Positions 58,990 through 64,000 of a stretch of 64,000 nt of DNA are shown piece after piece; the stretch's first letter is position 1; the number at the start of each line of letters is the position of its first letter. The stretch lies in NCBI RefSeq assembly GCF_030732095.1, contig NZ_JAVAMQ010000003.1, forward strand, positions 62,001 through 126,000, read 5' to 3'. Both the position numbers and the translations under genes were made by a program. The notes below the pieces were generated by a model. That model worked only from the letters and a program-made list of their open reading frames with translations. It ran no database searches and was not told the origin of the DNA. This DNA comes from Paracoccus spongiarum. Lineage in GTDB: Bacteria > Pseudomonadota > Alphaproteobacteria > Rhodobacterales > Rhodobacteraceae.

Positions 58990-59345
58990 CAGGCGGCCTC
59001 CTCTGTCGCGATGAGTTGGGAAAACGGGATCGGCGCATGGCGCGGCTTGGTCCGCGCGATGGCCAGATAGGCGAAGCGGTCGGGGCCGACCCGGACCTGC
59101 ACCAGATGCACCAGCGCGGCCTCGAAGGCGCGGTGGGCGGCACTGGCCAGCGCCCCGAGCCTGCGGCGTTCCGGTTCCGGCAAGGTGGAAATCACCGCCG
59201 TGGTATCGATCCCGAGAAACCCGCGGTGATACTCGAGGCGGTCGCCCGGCATGGCTTGGCCGATCCAGGCGCAGAACTCGATGTCGGTGAGCGGCCGGGC
59301 CTTTGCGGGCGTGAATTCGGTGAGGGGCATGACGATCATCTCCAT
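58989..59345 (-). CDS. phage protein of unknown function
   Basis: 118 residues (MPLTEFTPAKARPLTDIEFC, then AWIGQAMPGDRLEYHRGFLG, then a helical VHLVQVRVGP). Alternative start at ATG 59330 (MPLTEF). No domain recognised. The stop and next start form TGATG. Confidence 0.65.
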   Translation of the reverse strand: MEMIVMPLTEFTPAKARPLTDIEFCAWIGQAMPGDRLEYHRGFLGIDTTAVISTLPEPERRRLGALASAAHRAFEAALVHLVQVRVGPDRFAYLAIARTKPRHAPIPFSQLIATEEAA

Positions 59346-59358
59346 GTCGGTCCTCTAC

Positions 59359-59952
59359 TCACGCTGCTTTCGAACCGTCCCACTCGGCCCCGATCCCGCG
59401 CATGGCGAGGTCGAGCCGCAGGCGGGCGATGTGACGGTAGAGGGCGGAGCGGGAGGTGCCGGTACGCTCGACGATCTCTGCGACAGCGCAGGTGCCAAGC
59501 GCCGCGCAAAGCCCGCGGGCCTCCTCGGGCAGGCCGCCCAGCACCCGGGCGAGATCGTGGATTGTGTCGGCGTCGTCCGTGGCGGAGCGGTCCTGCCCAT
59601 GCCAGGCGGCCAGACCATCGGCTTCCGCCAGCAAACTGCCCAGCGGCTCGGTCGCGCCGGAAACGGGGGCGTCGAGCGAAAGCACCGTGCCGCCCTGCAT
59701 CCTGCGCTGGCGGTGATGACGGATGGCAATGCGCGAGGACTGGTTGCGCAAGACGATGTTGGAGAAAGCGCCGATGCTGCCACGGCGGGCGTCGAAGCCG
59801 GGCAGTCGGCAGATCAGGTCGACCAGCAGGTCCTGGCGGAGATCGTCGAGATCGGCGGCGGGCAGCACCAGCTTGCGATGCAGGCGGCGCGCGGCAATGG
59901 CCGCCTCGTCGATCAGCGTGCCAAGGTCATTGGGGGAAATGGGAGGGAGCAT
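59359..59952 (-). CDS. phage sigma-like factor
   Basis: 197 residues. Region 2-like helices with LDDLRQDLLVDLICRLPGFD, then SIGAFSNIVLRNQSSRIAIR, and a region 4-like HTH (AVAEIVERTGTSRSALYRHI, then ARLRLDLA). The order and spacing fit a small ECF-like sigma factor. It probably directs transcription of part of the phage genome. Located before the recombination genes in the early operon. Confidence 0.75.
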   Translation of the reverse strand: MLPPISPNDLGTLIDEAAIAARRLHRKLVLPAADLDDLRQDLLVDLICRLPGFDARRGSIGAFSNIVLRNQSSRIAIRHHRQRRMQGGTVLSLDAPVSGATEPLGSLLAEADGLAAWHGQDRSATDDADTIHDLARVLGGLPEEARGLCAALGTCAVAEIVERTGTSRSALYRHIARLRLDLAMRGIGAEWDGSKAA

Positions 59953-60069
59953 CTGTTTCGATCCTGGTCGTTTGCGTTGACCAGTCGAAGATGCAACCTG
60001 CTGAAATTCTTTATCTCTCGGGCTTCTCCCGGAAACCTCCCGAAAATCTCCCGGTGCCGGAAAACGGGT

Positions 60070-61065
60070 CTAGGCGATGAACGCGATCCCGGAGGATGCA
60101 AGGTCGAGACGTGCGCCGACCTTGGACTTGCGATCGATGAACCCGTTGCTCGGGACCGCATCCAGCCGCTTGTTCTTCCGGAACGCATCGCGCAGCCGGT
60201 TGATGCAGCGATCGACCTGTTCGGGATTGCTTTCCCGCCCTGTGCTCGCCTGAAGCGTTGCCGCCAGTGCCTCCTTTGAAACCCAGCCCCCGGCGGCCAT
60301 GGCCTCCTCTGCGAGCAGGGCGAAGGCGTCGAAGTCTCGCGGCTCGATGTCGATTTCGATGCCTTCGAAGATCACCCGGCGGCCGATACGGTCGATCTGG
60401 AGGCGCGCGTCCGGGGCCTGCTGTCCCGTGGGCACCCGAACCCGACCGAGATCGAGCGCGAAGGGGCGATCCGGGTCGTCGCGCAGCAGATCGAGGGCAC
60501 GGGTGACCGTCAGGCGGAGGCCGTCGAGCTGGCGAGCGACCGCCGTCGGCAAGTCGCAATCGCCGAGACTGATCAGGGCAACAGGCGTTTCGCTGTCGAT
60601 GGCGCCGCGCACATGGTCCACGATTTCTTGCGAGTTCTCCTCCCGCAGTCGCCGCACAAGGCAGATTTCGGCAGTTCGACCATGCTTTTCGTGGCGACCG
60701 AGCCGCCAAATCCTGGCCGAGATCGCAACCGGACCCGGCCCCTTCAGTCCCGACTGCTCGCGTATCGCGCGGCAGAGAGCGGCGATATCGATGTCGAAGG
60801 ACTGGATATCCAGCGCGTCGTCGTAACGTTCGCACTCTCCGGTCTCTGGATCGACGACGATCAATTCATCGCCGACCACCTGAAAGACCGCAGTGCCATC
60901 GTCGCGTTGATCCTCGCGGTCCGCCAAGATTCCCAGATTGCGCAGCGATCGGACGAAGCGCGGATCATAGGGCTCTAGCTCTGCCGCACCGATGGCACGG
61001 ATCGGATGACGATCACTCTGCCGCAGCAGCAGCCTGATCAGTTCTGCGGCGTTTGCGAATGTCAT
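60070..61065 (-). CDS. unknown protein with a winged-helix C-terminus
   Basis: 331 residues from ATG 61065, which lies inside the 3' end of the upstream gene (53-bp overlap). The N-terminal 110 residues are helical/beta (LIRLLLRQSDRHPIRAIGAA), and a middle segment resembles a nucleotide-binding or sensor domain without clear motifs. The C-terminal 90 residues (DFDAFALLAEEAMAAGGWVS and VDRCINRLRDAFRKNKR) match an OmpR-type winged helix. The regulator partner of the gene at 61013-62251 is the best guess. Confidence 0.65.
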   Translation of the reverse strand: MTFANAAELIRLLLRQSDRHPIRAIGAAELEPYDPRFVRSLRNLGILADREDQRDDGTAVFQVVGDELIVVDPETGECERYDDALDIQSFDIDIAALCRAIREQSGLKGPGPVAISARIWRLGRHEKHGRTAEICLVRRLREENSQEIVDHVRGAIDSETPVALISLGDCDLPTAVARQLDGLRLTVTRALDLLRDDPDRPFALDLGRVRVPTGQQAPDARLQIDRIGRRVIFEGIEIDIEPRDFDAFALLAEEAMAAGGWVSKEALAATLQASTGRESNPEQVDRCINRLRDAFRKNKRLDAVPSNGFIDRKSKVGARLDLASSGIAFIA

Positions 61066-62251
61066 TGTTTTCCAGCATCTCGAGGATGAGCCGTTCGTGC
61101 GAGTGGTCGCGCATGCTGACTGTGCGCGGCGGCCGGATCGTAACCGGGACCACGATCTCGCTGCCGTCCACTTCAATGGTAACGTCGATCTTGGCATGCA
61201 CGATCCGCACGTCAGCAACCTCGATCTCGGGGGCCAAATCCTTCAAGCGCCTGAGCGCATTCTCGGAATCGCCGAGCGCCAGAAACCACGGCGAGCGACG
61301 CAAGCGCCCCGTAGCGGTCAGTTGCGCCTCATCGATGCGCACTTCCCGCAAGGCGACATGCGTGATGTCGCCGTCGGGATCGAAGGTGAACCTGAACCTC
61401 TCGCCGTGTCGCTGCAGGGGACCGAGAGTGTAGAGTTCTTCTTTGGCCGAGGCCTCGAAAATGTCGCCATCTCCAAGGACATGGGCGCCGAAAAGCCTTA
61501 CCAGCTTCTTGGCGTCGGTGGCGGACTTCGAGCCCACAGAGACCGCGCTCCTGCGTCGGTCATACTCGATGGTCGATTGCACGATCTCGCGGAATTTCAG
61601 CGTGTCCTCTGCCCCCTCCTGATCGACGTTCTTGGTCTCTGGCTTGGAGCCGTGCAGGATCAGCACGCGTAACAGATCGTCCTCTTCGAACCACCGCACA
61701 TCGCAATAGTGACCGTTGTAGCGGCCTGCGAAGTGCAGCCGTGCCGATTCGGCGAAGCTGTCTTTTACCCCGGCATCGTGGTGGCGCAGTTCGACGTCCT
61801 CCCGTTCCGCGTCGCGTTCGAGCTTGGACGAATGGGCAAGAAATGCCGCTGCGCTGAGGGCGCGGTCGAAGATTGCACGGTGATCGAGCCAGGTGACCAG
61901 CGCCATGAAGCGCGGCGTGAAGCGCAGATCGTCAGCTGCCCCGTCGATACGACACGCCGACAGGACATCAATACCAGCCTCCGAGGCGATTTCCTGGATG
62001 ATTCGTGCGCCGGCATCGGTCGACAGCGTCGAGATATTGTAGAGTGCGAATTGCAGCTTTGCCGGGAATCGCAGGTCAGCCCTGGCGAAGAGCGCGAAAA
62101 TCGCCTCACGCCGCTTTCCCTCGTCCTCTGGGAGCCCATTCCAGTCGAAATCTATCTGGCCCAGATAGGGGCTCAGCAAACGATGAAGCAGTTCGAGGTC
62201 GACGGTGCGCGAGAACGCGCGATCGACGAAATTCTTGATCCTCTTGGCCAT
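61013..62251 (-). CDS. unknown 412-residue protein, first gene of the early operon
   Basis: Starts at ATG 62251 with AGGAG upstream. An N-terminal basic segment (MAKRIKNFVDRAFSRTVDLE), a helical region to about 180, and a mixed C-terminal half with RFRFTFDPDGDITHVALREV and EIEVADVRIVHAKIDVTIEV. No known domain. It is the first minus-strand gene next to the integration cassette, where a repressor or early regulator is usually found. Overlaps the next gene by 53 bp, so the two are translationally linked. Confidence 0.65.
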   Translation of the reverse strand: MAKRIKNFVDRAFSRTVDLELLHRLLSPYLGQIDFDWNGLPEDEGKRREAIFALFARADLRFPAKLQFALYNISTLSTDAGARIIQEIASEAGIDVLSACRIDGAADDLRFTPRFMALVTWLDHRAIFDRALSAAAFLAHSSKLERDAEREDVELRHHDAGVKDSFAESARLHFAGRYNGHYCDVRWFEEDDLLRVLILHGSKPETKNVDQEGAEDTLKFREIVQSTIEYDRRRSAVSVGSKSATDAKKLVRLFGAHVLGDGDIFEASAKEELYTLGPLQRHGERFRFTFDPDGDITHVALREVRIDEAQLTATGRLRRSPWFLALGDSENALRRLKDLAPEIEVADVRIVHAKIDVTIEVDGSEIVVPVTIRPPRTVSMRDHSHERLILEMLENNDIRKRRRTDQAAAAAE

Positions 62252-62289
62252 GTAATCTCCTCTCGCCCTGAAACCTTGTCGCTTGCGGT

Positions 62290-62305
62290 CGCAAACCGGT
62301 TTGCG
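62290..62305. promoter_or_regulatory. 16-bp perfect palindrome, early operator
   Basis: CGCAAACCGGTTTGCG, perfect over 16 bp, 39 bp upstream of the first early gene (start 62251, minus) and about 200 bp before the plus-strand integration cassette (62506). It is the only perfect palindrome in this gap and is well placed to act as the lysogeny operator. The repressor is not identified. Confidence 0.6.
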
Positions 62306-62505
62306 CCTCCACGACCCGCTTAACGCTGGCGGAAAATGCATGACCGATTCACCGGGCGAAGGTGAAGCACTGTTCCGATTATGTTCTACCCGGCCGATCA
62401 ACCATGAGTCGAGTCCCGCCTTTCGCGTAGCGGCTACCTATCCCAGCGGGACGTTGTCCGGTTTACCTGAGTAGAGGCAGGGCAAGCCACCACGGACTTG
62501 CTCGC

Positions 62506-62709
62506 ATGAAACGCCCCAATCCCCTGCCACCCGAACAGATGGCGCCCACAGAACGCCGTGCCGAGTTGTGCGGTCTGCTTGCCCTCGGGATGGTGCGTTT
62601 GATGCAGCGAGAGCGGGGAGAACCTTCTGACGAAACTGGAGAAATTCGCCTACACTATCCGACCGACCGATGCCGTCATGCAACCCCGCACCCAACGGAG
62701 ACAGCATGA
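62506..62709 (+). CDS. small conserved protein of the recombinase cassette
   Basis: 67 residues (MKRPNPLPPEQMAPTERRAE, then LCGLLALGMVRL). A similar short protein precedes DUF2924-recombinase pairs in other rhodobacterial prophages, as far as I remember. Its stop overlaps the DUF2924 start by ATGA. Function unknown, possibly a helper or regulator of excision. Confidence 0.7.
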   Translation: MKRPNPLPPEQMAPTERRAELCGLLALGMVRLMQRERGEPSDETGEIRLHYPTDRCRHATPHPTETA

Positions 62710-63161
62710 CGACTCACGACCCGATCCCCGCGCGCCTGGCCGCGCTGAAGACCGCCAGCACGCCCGACTTGAAGCAGCAGTGGCGCGACCTGTTCGACAG
62801 CGAACCGCCGCCGTTCAACCGGCGCTACCTCGAATCCCGCCTGGCCTACCGGATCCAGGAACTCGCCTATGGCGGGCTCACGCCCGAGACCGTCCGGCGG
62901 CTGGAACGGCTGGGCGAAGAACTGGACGGCGGCGACAAGAAGAAGCGCGGCATCCGCGCCGACCGCGACCGCCCCATCACGGGCACGCGCCTGCTGCGCG
63001 AGTGGCAGGGCGTCGAACAGATCGTCGCTGTCACCGCAGACGGCTTCGAGTGGCAGGGGCGGCCCTACAAGTCGTTGTCCGCCATCGCGCGGGCCATCAC
63101 CGGCACGCGCTGGAACGGCTGGGTCTTCTTCGGGCTCAAGAACCACAGGGGGCGGACATGA
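62706..63161 (+). CDS. DUF2924 protein
   Basis: 151 residues from ATG 62706 (ATGA overlap). DUF2924 features: LKQQWRDLFDSEPPPFNRRY, LESRLAYRIQELAYGGLTPE, GTRLLREWQGVEQIVAV and FEWQGRPYKSLSAIARAITG. DUF2924 genes regularly precede phage serine recombinases, perhaps as DNA-binding directionality or accessory factors. Followed by the recombinase in another ATGA overlap. Confidence 0.9.
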   Translation: MTTHDPIPARLAALKTASTPDLKQQWRDLFDSEPPPFNRRYLESRLAYRIQELAYGGLTPETVRRLERLGEELDGGDKKKRGIRADRDRPITGTRLLREWQGVEQIVAVTADGFEWQGRPYKSLSAIARAITGTRWNGWVFFGLKNHRGRT

Positions 63162-64000
63162 CTAAGCCGCCCGAAAAAACCAAGTCCGTCCGCAAGCTGC
63201 GCTGCGCGGTCTACACCCGGAAATCCTCCGAGGAAGGACTGGAGCAGGAGTTCAACAGCCTCCACGCCCAGCGGGAGGCCTGCGAGGCGTACATCGCCAG
63301 CCAGCGGTCTGAGGGCTGGGTGCTGGTCCGCGATCAGTATGACGACGGCGGCATCTCCGGCGGCACGCTGGAGCGACCGGGCCTTCAGCGGTTGATGGCA
63401 GACATTGAGGACGGGCTGGTCGACGTGGTCGTGGTCTACAAGATCGACCGCCTCAGCCGGTCCCTGGCCGACTTCGCCAAGCTGGTCGAGGTGTTCGACC
63501 GGAACGGCGTGACCTTCGTCTCGGTTACGCAGTCCTTCAACACCACCACGTCGATGGGGCGGCTGACGCTGAACATCCTGCTCTCCTTCGCCCAGTTCGA
63601 GCGCGAGGTGACGGCCGAGCGCATCCGCGACAAGGTCGCCGCGAGCCGCAAGAAGGGGATGTGGATGGGCGGCGTACCGCCCTTCGGCTATCGGGTGGAG
63701 AACCGCAAGCTGGTGGTGGACGAAGACAGCGCGACGCACGTGCGCTGGATCTTCGCCCGCTTCCTCGAGATCGGGTCGGGCACGGAGCTGGCGAGAGAGA
63801 TCACGAAACGCGGCATCCGGACGCCGCGCGGCAACCGGATCGACAAGAAATACATCTACCGGATGCTGAGCAACCGGGCCTACATCGGCGAGGCGGTGCA
63901 CAAGGGCGACAGCTACCCCGGCGAGCACGACGCCATCATCGACCGCGAGACGTGGGGCCGCGTCCACGCCATCCTGCAGGAGAGCCCGCGCAAGCGCGCC
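63158..64000 (+). CDS. large serine recombinase (integrase), cut by window end
   Basis: 281 residues visible from ATG 63158; the gene continues past 64000. N-terminal catalytic domain with the active serine in YTRKSSEEG (about 19-27), DDGGISGGTLERPG, and catalytic arginines in VVVYKIDRLSRSL, followed by FVSVTQSFNTTTSMGRLTLN. The recombinase domain starts at about 170 (GVPPFGYRVEN, RTPRGNRIDKKYIYRM). It integrates and excises the prophage at att sites. From 63814 on it matches the truncated copy at 661-1330. Confidence 0.95.
   Translation, partial: MTKPPEKTKSVRKLRCAVYTRKSSEEGLEQEFNSLHAQREACEAYIASQRSEGWVLVRDQYDDGGISGGTLERPGLQRLMADIEDGLVDVVVVYKIDRLSRSLADFAKLVEVFDRNGVTFVSVTQSFNTTTSMGRLTLNILLSFAQFEREVTAERIRDKVAASRKKGMWMGGVPPFGYRVENRKLVVDEDSATHVRWIFARFLEIGSGTELAREITKRGIRTPRGNRIDKKYIYRMLSNRAYIGEAVHKGDSYPGEHDAIIDRETWGRVHAILQESPRKRA

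Overview
The window is high-GC DNA from an alphaproteobacterium. The gene families (GTA-like DUF2460/DUF2163 tail genes, DUF2793 fibre, DUF2924-serine recombinase cassette, FdxA/SodB/group III globin cluster) point to the Rhodobacteraceae, but no rRNA or other taxonomic marker is present, so this is an inference. No tRNA, rRNA or CRISPR array was found.

Layout. (1) 1-1722: wreckage of a prophage related to the intact one further right. Two non-adjacent pieces of a tail 'megatron' gene are joined, then fused at a 4-bp microhomology to the 3' half of a large serine recombinase gene, followed by a small HTH gene. (2) 1880-8062: a four-gene operon, type I restriction subunit R, fused M-S methylase/specificity protein, HipA-like kinase and DUF3037 protein, with 4-bp overlaps joining the last three. 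This is the best candidate here for an unusual defence system. (3) 8448-11782: metal-efflux genes (two CDF proteins, YnfA, a MerR-family regulator and a P-type ATPase) with two matching MerR-type operators. The ATPase is cut by an IS21-family element (11783-14307), and DNA beyond the IS does not resume the gene. (4) 14285-17738: redox and stress genes (DoxX, flavin reductase, FdxA, SodB, SufR-like regulator, truncated haemoglobin), ending in gene fragments of a possible cobE/cbiG and of murB. (5) 18136-23641: an oxidoreductase cluster around a TetR regulator with two copies of the same palindromic operator, then a YVTN beta-propeller protein.

(6) 23849-64000: a nearly complete siphovirus prophage, transcribed mostly on the minus strand. 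From early to late (right to left): two unknown overlapping genes and a sigma-like factor; a recombination and replication block (Sak4-like ATPase, PD-(D/E)XK nuclease, RecD-like helicase, toprim/VapE-type primase-ATPase, RuvC-like resolvase); a ParB-domain DNA methylase; small and large terminase; gpW-like protein; portal; protease-capsid fusion; head-tail genes; an AT-richer inserted 'moron'; tail tube; a tail chaperone with a canonical -1 slippery site; tape measure; DUF2460; a lysis cassette lodged inside the tail module; DUF2163; NlpC/P60; megatron; fibre. The integration cassette (small protein, DUF2924, large serine recombinase) lies at the right edge on the plus strand and is cut by the window end.

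Special non-coding signals are an array of ten GTCCCAC/GTGGGAC heptamers next to the primase gene (candidate origin or operator cluster), perfect palindromes at 45322 and 62290, and an inverted/direct repeat region at 48108-48332. The megatron pieces at 1-513 and 26795-27311 and the recombinase pieces at 661-860 and 63814-64000 are direct repeats, so the window is bounded by related prophage DNA that could recombine.
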